DNA of 64,000 nucleotides from Nitrosopumilus zosterae. Its GTDB lineage: Archaea; Thermoproteota; Nitrososphaeria; Nitrososphaerales; Nitrosopumilaceae. The stretch lies in assembly GCF_025998175.1 (NCBI RefSeq), contig NZ_AP026695.1:1680581-1744580 (forward strand), written 5' to 3'. Within the stretch, counting starts at the first letter, position 1, and the number at the start of each line of letters is the position of its first letter. Both the position numbers and the translations under genes were made by a program. The notes beneath the pieces are model-generated. The model searched no databases and was not told the origin of the DNA. It saw only the letters and a list, made by a program, of their open reading frames with translations. Shown here piece after piece: positions 8,837-17,146 of the stretch.

Positions 8837-9367
8837 ATGAAAGATGGATTAATCATTGTGTATACAGGAAAAGGTAAAGGAAAAACTACTGCAGCACTAG
8901 GAATTGCATTAAGAGCAGTCGGATATGAAAAGCGGATTTGTATGATTCAATTTATCAAGGGATCATGGCATTACGGTGAGATGGACTCATCAAAAAGACT
9001 AGAGCCCGAATTTGAAATGGTTGCAGTTGGTAAAGGATTTGTAGGAATCATAGATGATAAAAGCTCAAAAGAAGAACATAAAGAGATTGCCAACGAGGCC
9101 ATAAAAATTAGCAATGAGAAAATACAATCAGGAAAATATGATATTGTAATTTTGGATGAGATCAATTATGCAGTTAATCTTGGTTTAATTCCAGTAAATG
9201 ATGTTTTAAATTTAATAAAATCAAAACCGCAAGAAGTAGACTTGGTATTAACCGGAAATTATGCCAAAGACGAAGTAATCAATCTAGCTGATCTAGTTAC
9301 TGAAATGAGAGAGATAAAGCATCCATTTCAGAAGGGCATTAAGGCTAAGAAAGGTATCGATTTCTAG
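8837..9367 (+). CDS. cobO: Corrinoid adenosyltransferase (CobA/CobO type)
   Basis: 176 residues. The P-loop YTGKGKGKTTAALGIALRA and VILDEINYAVNLGL define the CobA/CobO family, which transfers the adenosyl group from ATP to cob(I)yrinate a,c-diamide. It is divergent from cbiA with an 86-bp gap, so the two enzymes that act in sequence probably share a control region. The ATG at 8837 is preceded by GGATAGGAAT. It is followed 39 nt later by the aIF2-alpha gene. Confidence 0.94.
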   Translation: MKDGLIIVYTGKGKGKTTAALGIALRAVGYEKRICMIQFIKGSWHYGEMDSSKRLEPEFEMVAVGKGFVGIIDDKSSKEEHKEIANEAIKISNEKIQSGKYDIVILDEINYAVNLGLIPVNDVLNLIKSKPQEVDLVLTGNYAKDEVINLADLVTEMREIKHPFQKGIKAKKGIDF

Positions 9368-9406
9368 CCAGCAACATTAATTTACGCATGAAAAGTTTTA
9401 GAAGAA

Positions 9407-10204
9407 ATGTCCACTGAAATACAAGAAATGCCAGAGCAGGGAGAAATTGTTCTTGCTACTGTTACTAAGGTAATGGATCATGGAGCATATGTTACACTGG
9501 ATGAATATGATGATATTCAAGGGTTTTTGCATATTTCAGAGATTGCCCCAGGTTGGATTAGATCAGTTAGTAGATTTGTCAAAGATGGGGAGAAAAAAGT
9601 ACTACTAGTAAAAAAAGTAAATTCCAAACGAGGAGACATAGATCTATCATTAAAACAAGTATCAAAAGATCAGAAAAAGCAAAAACTGAAAGAAGTCAAA
9701 AAATTTGAGAAAGGTAAAACTCTATTACAGAATGTTCAGGAAAAAGCAAAACTAACTGATGAAGAAATTGAAAAATTAGAAGACAGCATTTATTCCAGAT
9801 TTGATTCTGTGTATGATGCATTTATAGAGATTGGAAGAAATGGGATAGAGTCTGTAAAAGATCTTAAACTTGCAAAAAAGACTGCAACTGCAATTGGAGA
9901 AATATGCTCCAAAATTAAACTTCCATCAGTTGAAATTAGAGGAATAATGGAAATTACAAGTGATAAATCAGACGGAGTTGAGATAATTAAAAAAATATTA
10001 CTGGATGCAATCAAAAAAGATCCTACAATAGATATTACTTATTTGGGTGCGCCAAAATACAGGCTGTCAATTACTGCAGAGAATTTTAAATCTGCAGAAA
10101 AATCGTTAAAACCAATCATAGAAGAGATTCAAGATAACATAGAAAAGAAAAAAGGCGCATTCAAATTCACTAGAGAAGAATCAAAGAAAACAAGAGAGAA
10201 TTAA
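9407..10204 (+). CDS. Translation initiation factor aIF2, alpha subunit
   Basis: 265 residues, usual for aIF2-alpha. The N-terminal S1-type OB fold ([20 protein letters not shown], then [12 protein letters not shown]) is followed by a helical domain and a C-terminal alpha-beta domain ([20 protein letters not shown]) that contacts aIF2-gamma. It is part of the trimer that brings initiator Met-tRNA to the ribosome. It lies 1 nt ahead of Nop10, the usual archaeal pairing; the gamma subunit is in the same window at 13420-14682. Confidence 0.95.
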   Translation: MSTEIQEMPEQGEIVLATVTKVMDHGAYVTLDEYDDIQGFLHISEIAPGWIRSVSRFVKDGEKKVLLVKKVNSKRGDIDLSLKQVSKDQKKQKLKEVKKFEKGKTLLQNVQEKAKLTDEEIEKLEDSIYSRFDSVYDAFIEIGRNGIESVKDLKLAKKTATAIGEICSKIKLPSVEIRGIMEITSDKSDGVEIIKKILLDAIKKDPTIDITYLGAPKYRLSITAENFKSAEKSLKPIIEEIQDNIEKKKGAFKFTREESKKTREN

Positions 10205-10205
10205 A

Positions 10206-10361
10206 ATGAAATTTCAATTAAGAAAATGTATTAAATGTAATCAGTACACTTTGAAAGAAAAATGTCCAAGATGTGGTGAAAAGACAATTTCGGCACACCC
10301 AGCTAAATTTTCACCTGATGATAAATACATGAGATATAGGTTAGCTGAGAGATATAACTAG
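10206..10361 (+). CDS. nop10: H/ACA RNP protein Nop10
   Basis: A 51-codon gene starting 1 nt after the aIF2-alpha stop. It has a zinc ribbon (CIKC near residues 8-11, CPRCG at 20-24) and the C-terminal [13 protein letters not shown] block that binds Cbf5. Nop10 is a core protein of the H/ACA pseudouridylation particle. All four zinc cysteines are present. The gene ends 4 nt before the convergent aglB. Confidence 0.95.
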   Translation: MKFQLRKCIKCNQYTLKEKCPRCGEKTISAHPAKFSPDDKYMRYRLAERYN

Positions 10362-10365
10362 AAAT

Positions 10366-12501
10366 TTAATTTAATGGTGCATAATCCTTGTTTATTTCAT
10401 AAACAAATACTCCAATTACTTGCCCACCCTTTTCGGTGTCAAAACTTGGTGAAGAATACACCAATCTTAATGGTCCATCTCCATCTTCAGGAAATTTGAT
10501 ATCTTTTGTGTAAATTCCAGTGAAGCCAGGTTGATAGGCTTGCGATTGCTGATTGTTTGCCAAGTTGACATATCCTAATGGGGTAAACGGAGTCATTTTG
10601 CCCAATAGTGTCTCATTCCAAAAATAATCGGTCCCACTTACACCGTCAGAATGAAGATATTTTGGCAAGGGTTCGCTAGCAATTCTCATGAACCATTGTT
10701 TTTTTGATTCATCTCCACCTCCACCAAGAGTATAAAGTGGTTGGTCGCCATTATCGATTCCCAGTCTTTGACCAACTATAAAAATAACAACATAGTCAGA
10801 TTCCATTTCAAGTAACATTTTTGCCCCATTATCAGGAGAACTTAGAAAAGCAGAAGCTATTTTTTTAATTATACTATCAATTAAAGTAGAATTGTCTGCA
10901 AGAGAGGCTCTTTCTGCTTTGGTTTGAATCCAATATCCATAATCCCACCAAGTTGCAATGACTGCATCTTTTTCAGTATTATTTTTAATCCACTCCAAAG
11001 TATCAGTCCAATCAGTTGTACTAATTCTGTAGGTGCTTCCCCCATTAAGGATTGTAGGAGGATTGTTTGAAGTGGAAAAAACATTTCCGTTAGCAGGAAA
11101 AACTACCGGGACGGTAAGGAGCACTATAATACCGATTAGAAATGATGATTTTATGAAAATATTTTTGGATAATTTGATTTCTGTTGTATGGGAAAATAAT
11201 TCTTTTATTAATACAGAAAGTCCTATAGAAGATAAAATGATTATGGATATTGATGCAAATACTTCCAATCTTACAAATGCAGAACTAACATAAACTCCAA
11301 TTAATCCCATGATTAATGCGAATGAAACCATATCATTTTCTATAAATTTTGATTTGTTGGAATTTTTCAGAATCATCCAAATTCCTAATCCAGCAAAAAT
11401 CATCAATATTGAATGAAAGAGAAATGACTGCCCAATTGTGGTTGTTGCGTGTTCAGAAACAGAATCAACAAGTGGATCCGAAGTTATCAAAAATGGATTA
11501 ATTGCATTCAGATATCTATGGCTAGGAAGCGGAATAAATTGCGAATCTGCGTTTACAATAAGAAAGCTTGGCCCAATTATCAGTATTGCTGCTAGAAAAA
11601 TCAGTCCGTTTCTATTTTTAGATCTTTCATTGCTTTTGTTTTGAATTACTATACAAGAAACTAAGAAAACAGTAGGAATAATTAGCGATAGTCCTCCCAG
11701 TCCCAAAACAAAATTTGTTCCCAGTCTTTCAAATCCAAGAGATGTAATAACAGCAGAAGATGTGAAAAGTGGAATTGCCCATAATAGAAATTTATGATCA
11801 GTTCGTAAGAACGGTAATGTTAAAAAGAAAATTCCTATAGGGATGATGAAAAATTGATCCCCGCCCCATGCAGATAGGCCAAGTATCATAAAGATTCCAG
11901 AACTAATTATTTTTGGAATGGAGATTTTAGGATTTTTTGATTTTATTCCACTCAAAAGAAGATAGATTGCTAAAACGCTAAAAAATAATCCCAGTGGTTC
12001 TGATTTGAACCAACCAATTTGACCACGAATGATGATAGGCAATGAAATTGAAAAAAGTAATGAGGCAAACAGTCCAGCTGTCGTTCCTCCAATAACTCTG
12101 ACTAAAGCAAACACAACTACTGCAGTTAAGGATCCAAAAATTACTGGAAACAAAATAGTGAAATCATAGAGACTTCCACCCCCACCAAAAATCCAATAAG
12201 TTGTTGCAGCTGTCATATGTAACATGACTTGAGAAGTTTGTGATACATCTCTTCCATGAGGATACCAACTGAGATCATCGTTCCACTCAAAGTATGAATT
12301 AATTCCGTTTTCTACAACATATTGTGTTGCTCTATAGTTAAAGAAAGGATCAAATTCATTTAGTTCCCATCCGTAACTTGCAGGCTGTGATCTAATCAAG
12401 AAGGAAATCGAAAAAGAAAGGGACAAAATTCCAATGATTAAGAGATGATGTAATTTAAAATCAAATGTTCCAATCGAAAATAATTTGGCGTGTGAATTCA
12501 A
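10366..12501 (-). CDS. aglB: Oligosaccharyltransferase AglB (STT3 family)
   Basis: 711 residues: about 13 N-terminal membrane spans followed by a soluble extracellular domain from about residue 480. The catalytic signature WWDYGYWI lies near residue 518, and the first acidic DxD-like motif is ELNEFDPFFNYRATQY near residue 50. It moves the lipid-linked glycan onto Asn in N-X-S/T sequons of exported proteins. The family, length and motifs agree. Likely partners in the window are the DPM1-GtrA glycosyltransferase, the GT-B enzyme and the flippase-like gene; likely clients are the sequon-rich surface proteins at 24.6-43.8 kb (inference). Confidence 0.95.
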   Translation of the reverse strand: MNSHAKLFSIGTFDFKLHHLLIIGILSLSFSISFLIRSQPASYGWELNEFDPFFNYRATQYVVENGINSYFEWNDDLSWYPHGRDVSQTSQVMLHMTAATTYWIFGGGGSLYDFTILFPVIFGSLTAVVVFALVRVIGGTTAGLFASLLFSISLPIIIRGQIGWFKSEPLGLFFSVLAIYLLLSGIKSKNPKISIPKIISSGIFMILGLSAWGGDQFFIIPIGIFFLTLPFLRTDHKFLLWAIPLFTSSAVITSLGFERLGTNFVLGLGGLSLIIPTVFLVSCIVIQNKSNERSKNRNGLIFLAAILIIGPSFLIVNADSQFIPLPSHRYLNAINPFLITSDPLVDSVSEHATTTIGQSFLFHSILMIFAGLGIWMILKNSNKSKFIENDMVSFALIMGLIGVYVSSAFVRLEVFASISIIILSSIGLSVLIKELFSHTTEIKLSKNIFIKSSFLIGIIVLLTVPVVFPANGNVFSTSNNPPTILNGGSTYRISTTDWTDTLEWIKNNTEKDAVIATWWDYGYWIQTKAERASLADNSTLIDSIIKKIASAFLSSPDNGAKMLLEMESDYVVIFIVGQRLGIDNGDQPLYTLGGGGDESKKQWFMRIASEPLPKYLHSDGVSGTDYFWNETLLGKMTPFTPLGYVNLANNQQSQAYQPGFTGIYTKDIKFPEDGDGPLRLVYSSPSFDTEKGGQVIGVFVYEINKDYAPLN

Positions 12502-12574
12502 TATTTTGAATCGTTTGTGTGTGTTTATTACTCTTTTTAAAAAAATTAATGTCTATTTCAAAAAATAAGTGTAG

Positions 12575-13021
12575 TTATGGAGCATATCTCCCCTCAAGCT
12601 TTGCTTCAGCAAGTATATGATTTTTCATTGATTCTTCTAGATCAGTTTTTATTGAATTTTGTCCCAAATCTAATTTAGTGTCTAATGCATAAAGTTTGAA
12701 AATATAGAGATGTTCTTTATCCGGTGGAGCTGGGCCACCATAACCAATTTCACCAAAATCAGTCTTACCTTCAACTGAACCTTCAGGTATTGAATTTTCT
12801 TTAATTTCTTGTGTGTTTGAAGGAATATTCCATAAAACCCAATGAACCCAAACTTTGCCAACTGCTTTCATTGCATCTGGATCATCCATGATTAAAGCCA
12901 ACGACTCTGTTCCTTCTGGAATTTTATCAATTAATAACGGAGGGCTAGAATTTTCGTTTTTATATCCATACTTTCTTGGAATGCTTTGCCCATTTTTAAA
13001 AGCAGGACTGGTAATAATCAT
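12575..13021 (-). CDS. PEBP-family protein (YbhB/YbcL type)
   Basis: 148 residues. It carries the phosphatidylethanolamine-binding signature: SPPLLIDKIPEGTESLALIMDDPDA, then WVHWVLWNIP, and GGPAPPDKEHLYIFKLYALD, in the order and spacing of the bacterial/archaeal YbhB/YbcL group. There is no signal peptide, so it is cytoplasmic. The biochemical role of this group is unclear; a ligand-binding pocket is conserved. It stands alone between aglB and the PIN gene. Confidence 0.9.
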   Translation of the reverse strand: MIITSPAFKNGQSIPRKYGYKNENSSPPLLIDKIPEGTESLALIMDDPDAMKAVGKVWVHWVLWNIPSNTQEIKENSIPEGSVEGKTDFGEIGYGGPAPPDKEHLYIFKLYALDTKLDLGQNSIKTDLEESMKNHILAEAKLEGRYAP

Positions 13022-13058
13022 ATCAACAATCTTTGAAGAAAGTCTAAGTTAAATTTTT

Positions 13059-13427
13059 CTAAGATTCTAATACAATTTTGTCACTTGATAAGGAAATTAC
13101 TGATCCTCCAGCTTGTTTGATCTGTTTTTTTAATGCCTTATCCATTGTTCCAATAATTGAATGATTAATTTTTACATAATCCAACAGTTCCTTATCTGCA
13201 AAACTTCCACAAATGGGCATTGTTTTTAAATTTTTTATAAAATTCAGAGTCATAGTAATGTCTTGTTTTTTTTCAGCGATTTTTTGCAGTTTATTTAACT
13301 CTGCCAGTACTACTTCCGGAACAACAAATGAAATTGTTCCTATCTCAACATCAAGATTGTCAATGTTTTTGATTCGCTTGGTGGCTAAATGGATTAGAAA
13401 GTTAGTATCACAGATTACTTCAACCAA
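13059..13427 (-). CDS. PIN-domain nuclease next to aIF2-gamma (Fcf1/Utp24-like)
   Basis: 122 residues. The first acidic residue of a PIN domain is in VICDTNFLIHLA, a conserved Glu is in VPEVVLAELNKLQ, and the later acidic position is in IGTMDKALKK. This arrangement (TNFLI, PEVVLAEL, TxDxxL/TMDKAL) is that of archaeal Fcf1-like PIN proteins rather than a VapC toxin, and no antitoxin gene is adjacent. The start is TTG at 13427, overlapping the aIF2-gamma stop by 8 nt, so it is translated from the same mRNA. An rRNA-processing role is inferred. Confidence 0.8.
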   Translation of the reverse strand: MVEVICDTNFLIHLATKRIKNIDNLDVEIGTISFVVPEVVLAELNKLQKIAEKKQDITMTLNFIKNLKTMPICGSFADKELLDYVKINHSIIGTMDKALKKQIKQAGGSVISLSSDKIVLES

Positions 13428-14682
13428 TTATTCCTGCACCAATTAGTCTCCATCTTTCATCAATTCTTCTACTGATTGCCACATTACCGCCTTCAAATAT
13501 ACATGCAGGTCTTCGAAGTTCAATTTCTATATTTTTGGATTTAATTTTTGTGACTTTGCCCAATACGGGAGCAGTTCCAATGTTGAGTCTCAATAGTTCT
13601 CCTGCTTGAATTGGCTGGACTTTGGTATCCTCAGTAATTCCTACAGCAACATCAAACAGATTTACTTCAAGTTTTAATTCAGTAGAATTTTCTGGGAGTG
13701 TTCCTGGCTTTCCAATAACGGAGCCAATAAACGAATCACTTCTAGTCATTGAAGGATCTAATTTTGTACCAATAGCAACCAAGCCACCAGGTTTTACGGA
13801 TTCTACTATTCCTGCCGCAGTGCCCAAAGATGTGATTTCTGTAAGTAGTGGTTCATACGTCTTTTTTTTCTCGTTCATAATACCGGGTTTAATCTCAATT
13901 TCATCTCCAATTTTAAAAACCCCCTGAGTCAAACTGCCACCAATCACGCCACCTTTGATATCTTTTAATTTTATACCAGGTTTGTTTACATCAAAAGAAC
14001 GCAAAACGTGCATTACGGTATCTTTCTTTTCATCTCTTTCGGGAGTTTTGATTGTTGATTCAATAGAACCAATCAATGCATCTATGTTTAATCCAGATTG
14101 AGCTGAAATTGGAATTATTGGTGCTTTTGCGGCAAAAGTACCCTTTACAAATTTAGTGATATCCTGATAGTTTGCCATCACCTCTTGGTAGGGAAGCAGA
14201 TCAACTTTGTTCTGGACTACAACGATTTGTTGAATTCCAAGTGTCTGAAGAGCTAAAAGATGTTCTTTGGTTTGTGGTTTTGGAACTTTTTCATTTGCAG
14301 CAACCAATAACAAAGCACCATCCATCAAAGCAGATCCTGAAAGCATGTTTGCCATCAAACTTTCGTGTCCAGGACTGTCTACAAAACTTACAACCCGAGA
14401 TAATTCACTTTCTTTTCCACAATTATTACATTTTGGAGTTGTAGAAAATCCCAGAGGTTCCTCACAGCTTTTACACTTGTAAAATGCTGCATCAGAATAT
14501 CCCACACGAATTGTAATTCCGCGTTTTAATTCTTGGCTATGAACACTGGTCCATGAACCAGTCAATGCTTGAATCAGAGTAGTTTTTCCATGATCTACAT
14601 GTCCTGCAGTTCCAATGTTAACACATGGCTGATATCCATATTTTTTGATGTACCAATCAGGAAGTGTTTCTCTCCAATGCAT
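13420..14682 (-). CDS. Translation initiation factor aIF2, gamma subunit
   Basis: 420 residues. The GTPase motifs are GHVDHGKTTL (G1), DSPGHE (G3) and QNKVDLL (G4). A zinc knuckle (CKSCEEPLGFSTTPKCNNC) is inserted in the G domain, which is diagnostic for e/aIF2-gamma versus EF-Tu/SelB. Two beta-barrel domains follow. It binds Met-tRNAi and GTP. It is followed by an overlapping PIN gene; S6e lies 31 nt upstream in the same direction, so S6e-aIF2-gamma-PIN is probably one operon. Confidence 0.96.
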   Translation of the reverse strand: MHWRETLPDWYIKKYGYQPCVNIGTAGHVDHGKTTLIQALTGSWTSVHSQELKRGITIRVGYSDAAFYKCKSCEEPLGFSTTPKCNNCGKESELSRVVSFVDSPGHESLMANMLSGSALMDGALLLVAANEKVPKPQTKEHLLALQTLGIQQIVVVQNKVDLLPYQEVMANYQDITKFVKGTFAAKAPIIPISAQSGLNIDALIGSIESTIKTPERDEKKDTVMHVLRSFDVNKPGIKLKDIKGGVIGGSLTQGVFKIGDEIEIKPGIMNEKKKTYEPLLTEITSLGTAAGIVESVKPGGLVAIGTKLDPSMTRSDSFIGSVIGKPGTLPENSTELKLEVNLFDVAVGITEDTKVQPIQAGELLRLNIGTAPVLGKVTKIKSKNIEIELRRPACIFEGGNVAISRRIDERWRLIGAGIIG

Positions 14683-14713
14683 GACTCAAAATGTAGAACC
14701 GGTATATGTTAAG

Positions 14714-15112
14714 TTATTCTTTTTTATCTTCAGTTTTTTCTTCTGTAGATTCAGCAGGTGCTTCAACTGGCAATTCTCCATCAAATTTACAATTTACTTG
14801 GTAGATTTCTTCAGATACTGTATTTCCACGCATTAGTTTTCTTTTTCTTTGTCCAATCTCTGCATCTTGCAGACCTACACCTTTAGAAAGAAGAACTTTT
14901 TTTCTTGCAGAACCATGAACGTCATTTCTCATAGGAACTCCAGATTTGTCACTTCCGCCAGTGATTTTTAATTTTCCAGATAATCCAACTATTGATGCAT
15001 CAGTTTCATTTCCAAGTTGTAATCCTAACAGTGGATTAGCATCACTATCTTTAAGTTCCTTTGAAACTGATTTTCCTTTAATGTCAGATATAGTAAGTTT
15101 GAAGTTTGTCAA
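14714..15112 (-). CDS. rps6e: Ribosomal protein S6e
   Basis: 132 residues, the archaeal length. FKLTISDIKGKSVSKEL at the N-terminus, KITGGSDKSGVPMRNDVHG in the middle and a basic RKRKLMRGNTVSEEIYQVN block are S6e hallmarks. The C-terminal tail is acidic and Ala/Glu-rich instead of the eukaryal phospho-tail. The start codon is TTG at 15112. It leads the S6e-aIF2-gamma-PIN gene set, a common archaeal order. Confidence 0.95.
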   Translation of the reverse strand: MTNFKLTISDIKGKSVSKELKDSDANPLLGLQLGNETDASIVGLSGKLKITGGSDKSGVPMRNDVHGSARKKVLLSKGVGLQDAEIGQRKRKLMRGNTVSEEIYQVNCKFDGELPVEAPAESTEEKTEDKKE

Positions 15113-15186
15113 TTATTCCAAAAAAAAGTTGAACGACTAATTAACCTTTGGACATTATTTTTAAATCAAGATTTCCCAAGTTAGGT

Positions 15187-15309
15187 ATGGGAGAAGAAAT
15201 CAGATGTCCAAGATGTGATAAAATTATGGTAGACATGCAAGCATGTCATATGTTTTGTCCCAATTGTGGCGCCCATTTAGATTGCTCTGATAAAGGAAAT
15301 TATTGGTGA
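15187..15309 (+). CDS. 40-residue double zinc-knuckle protein
   Basis: An ATG at 15187 opens a 40-codon frame. Cysteines form CPRC (residues 7-10), a CH pair at 20-21 and CPNC (24-27), with one more Cys at 33, a compact zinc-ribbon pattern. It ends exactly where the convergent 57-residue zinc protein ends (15309/15310). I do not recognise a named family; nucleic-acid or protein contacts are typical for such ribbons. It is supported by conserved-looking Cys spacing and tight packing, not by a search. Confidence 0.6.
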   Translation: MGEEIRCPRCDKIMVDMQACHMFCPNCGAHLDCSDKGNYW

Positions 15310-15483
15310 TTACATTCCTGGTCGATCGGGAATATAGTCTGTTGCCATATTGATTGCCTGATCTTTCATGATTTCAAGATATGAATCATAATCTGCTTCA
15401 AAGTTGCAATGGGGACACTTTACATTGGTAATATCATCATCTAATATTGCAACTTTTTCACATTCAGGACATCTTGCATCCAT
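15310..15483 (-). CDS. 57-residue zinc-ribbon protein
   Basis: An ATG at 15483 (minus strand) gives 57 residues with CPEC at 5-8 and CPHC at 23-26, a four-cysteine zinc ribbon followed by an acidic helix (DYDSYLEIMKDQAINMA). It resembles LysW-like or rubrerythrin-like ribbons in spacing, but I cannot assign it. It is convergent, with no gap, to the 40-residue zinc protein. Confidence 0.6.
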   Translation of the reverse strand: MDARCPECEKVAILDDDITNVKCPHCNFEADYDSYLEIMKDQAINMATDYIPDRPGM

Positions 15484-15535
15484 GTATTAGTTTTCAAATT
15501 AAGATATTTAATCATAGTCAGTTAATTCCCTCTAG

Positions 15536-15609
15536 GCGGAGTTAGTTTAGTCTGGTATGACGTCAGCTTCCCAAGCTGAAGGCCGCGGGTTCAAATCCCG
15601 CACTCCGCA
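15536..15609 (+). tRNA. tRNA-Gly (anticodon CCC)
   Basis: A 74-nt cloverleaf: acceptor GCGGAGT pairs with ACTCCGC (15602-15608) and the discriminator is A15609. The anticodon stem TCAGC/GCTGA closes the loop TTCCCAA, giving anticodon CCC (Gly). The T arm GCGGG-TTCAAAT-CCCGC is perfect. There is no intron and no encoded CCA. It ends directly against the stop codon of the convergent TPR gene, so its 3' trailer is antisense to that gene. GlyRS is at 23149-24606. Confidence 0.95.
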
Positions 15610-16569
15610 TTAAATCTCTCTAATTGCTTGCTCTATTACTCCTCTATCAGGAGCTTTTGGATAATACTTCAAGTAGCTCCTGAGATCATCTTTTGCCTCA
15701 GAGTTTTTGTTTTGTTTCTCTCTAAGATAAGCCCGATTTTTGTAAATTTTAGCAGATCTTTTTGGATTAATTTCAATTGCTTTTGTGTAATAGTTTTCCG
15801 CCTTTTCAAATTGGTTTGTTTTTAGATAAAAATTTCCTAAACCATTGTAAGTCAAATATGATCTTTTATTGATGTCTAAACATTTTTCATAAAATTTTAC
15901 ACACTCAGAAGAATTTTGTTCATTCATCATAGAACCCAATTGATGCAAAGCTGTAGAATTATTTGGATAAATTTGTAATGCCTTGTTTAATGATTCAAGG
16001 GCATCAGACGAGTTTTTGAGAATGTTTTCTCGTTCAGCCATAATGCACAATCGATTTGATTTATCACTAGAATCATTTTCAAGTTTAACAGCAGACAAAA
16101 TGTCTGGCGGGGCCAGCAATATCAACAGTCTTCCTTCTTCGGACCACTCTTTCTCAAAAATCTCTTCAGGTATTGCTCCTTCTTGTTGTTCACCTTCTTG
16201 GTTACCTTTTTGGATGTAGTGTAGAATTGTCTTTTCTTCATCATCATATCCAGTAATTACAGATGCATGTTGAGTAATTTCTGGAATTCCCGGAAGAATA
16301 ACAATTGGAGGAATACCAGAATCAATAATTTTTTTCAACTCAGACAAAGAAGAGTTAATTATCTTACAAGTTAGGCCATGTCTTTCTGCTGATTCTATTC
16401 CTTCAACAAGTATACTTCCATTAAATCCAGAATACTTTTTTGCAGTTTCTATAGCTTCGGCCATTGGTAATTCAATATTCCAATATTTTGATACAACGTT
16501 AATTGGCAATGGTAGACAAATATTTTCTTCTTCAACAAGGGGCAATAGTAATTCATGATCTTGTACCAC
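15610..16569 (-). CDS. C39-like peptidase domain fused to TPR repeats
   Basis: 319 residues. The N-terminal about 150 residues look like a peptidase C39-like papain-fold domain: Cys18 in ENICLPLPINVVSKYW and His in TQHASVITGYDDEE lie at the expected catalytic positions. From about residue 185 there are roughly four TPR units (for example KALQIYPNNSTALHQLG, YLTYNGLGNFYLKTN, YTKAIEINPKRSAKIYKNRA). There is no signal peptide, so it is probably cytoplasmic. The start is GTG at 16569. No bacteriocin or transporter genes are nearby, so the usual C39 leader-peptide role is unlikely; the function is unknown. Confidence 0.7.
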   Translation of the reverse strand: MVQDHELLLPLVEEENICLPLPINVVSKYWNIELPMAEAIETAKKYSGFNGSILVEGIESAERHGLTCKIINSSLSELKKIIDSGIPPIVILPGIPEITQHASVITGYDDEEKTILHYIQKGNQEGEQQEGAIPEEIFEKEWSEEGRLLILLAPPDILSAVKLENDSSDKSNRLCIMAERENILKNSSDALESLNKALQIYPNNSTALHQLGSMMNEQNSSECVKFYEKCLDINKRSYLTYNGLGNFYLKTNQFEKAENYYTKAIEINPKRSAKIYKNRAYLREKQNKNSEAKDDLRSYLKYYPKAPDRGVIEQAIREI

Positions 16570-16603
16570 AAATCAAAGATGTTTTTAGAGTTATTAAAAT
16601 CAA

Positions 16604-17146
16604 TCAGAGCGAACAGAATTTTTCAATTAAACTGTTACCGTCTTTGGTCATTTCTGGATGAAATTGTGTTCCAAAAATTGGCTTTTTTTTATATTGAATG
16701 ATTTCATATTTACAGTAATTTGATTCCCCAAGCGAGACGAAAACATCAGGCAGTTTGGATATCTCAAATCCATGACTCTCAAATACATCTAGAGAATCAC
16801 TGCAAATAGGATTGTCAGTTAATATTTTGATCTTTTCGTTTCCCTTTTGAAGCGAGGAGGATTTTCTAATTGTTCCACCCAATGTAAGGGCCAAAATTTC
16901 AGCACCATAACAAATTCCAAGCAGTTTGACATTATTTTTAAGAGAATAATTAACTATTTTTGAATTAATTTCATTTGTCTTTTTTTCGTTCTTTCTTCTT
17001 CCAGATAAAATAAAACAGTCATAATTCCCAAGCGAATTTAAGTCAAGAGATTGAGGAGTTTGTTTTTCAAACGGAATATTTTTGTTTAATAAAAAATCAG
17101 TTAAATTTTTTGTATAAACAGAGCCGTTATCAACTACTAAGAGCAA
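16604..17146 (-). CDS. Stand-alone class I glutamine amidotransferase
   Basis: 180 residues. The nucleophile is in LLGICYGAEILA and the His-Glu pair in GTQFHPEMT, so the triad is complete. Size and motifs resemble the separate GATase subunit of archaeal GMP synthetase (GuaAa), or a TrpG/PabA-like subunit, but no synthetase partner is adjacent. The TTG start at 17146 touches the stop of the UPF0182 gene with no gap, so the two are co-translated. GuaAa is my best guess; the RKNEKKTNE loop is not one I can match. Confidence 0.75.
   Translation of the reverse strand: MLLVVDNGSVYTKNLTDFLLNKNIPFEKQTPQSLDLNSLGNYDCFILSGRRKNEKKTNEINSKIVNYSLKNNVKLLGICYGAEILALTLGGTIRKSSSLQKGNEKIKILTDNPICSDSLDVFESHGFEISKLPDVFVSLGESNYCKYEIIQYKKKPIFGTQFHPEMTKDGNSLIEKFCSL

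Noticed and set aside
13059-13427. Toxin of a VapBC system
   Set aside because: No antitoxin gene is adjacent; the PIN gene is overlapped by aIF2-gamma, as in the Fcf1-like group.
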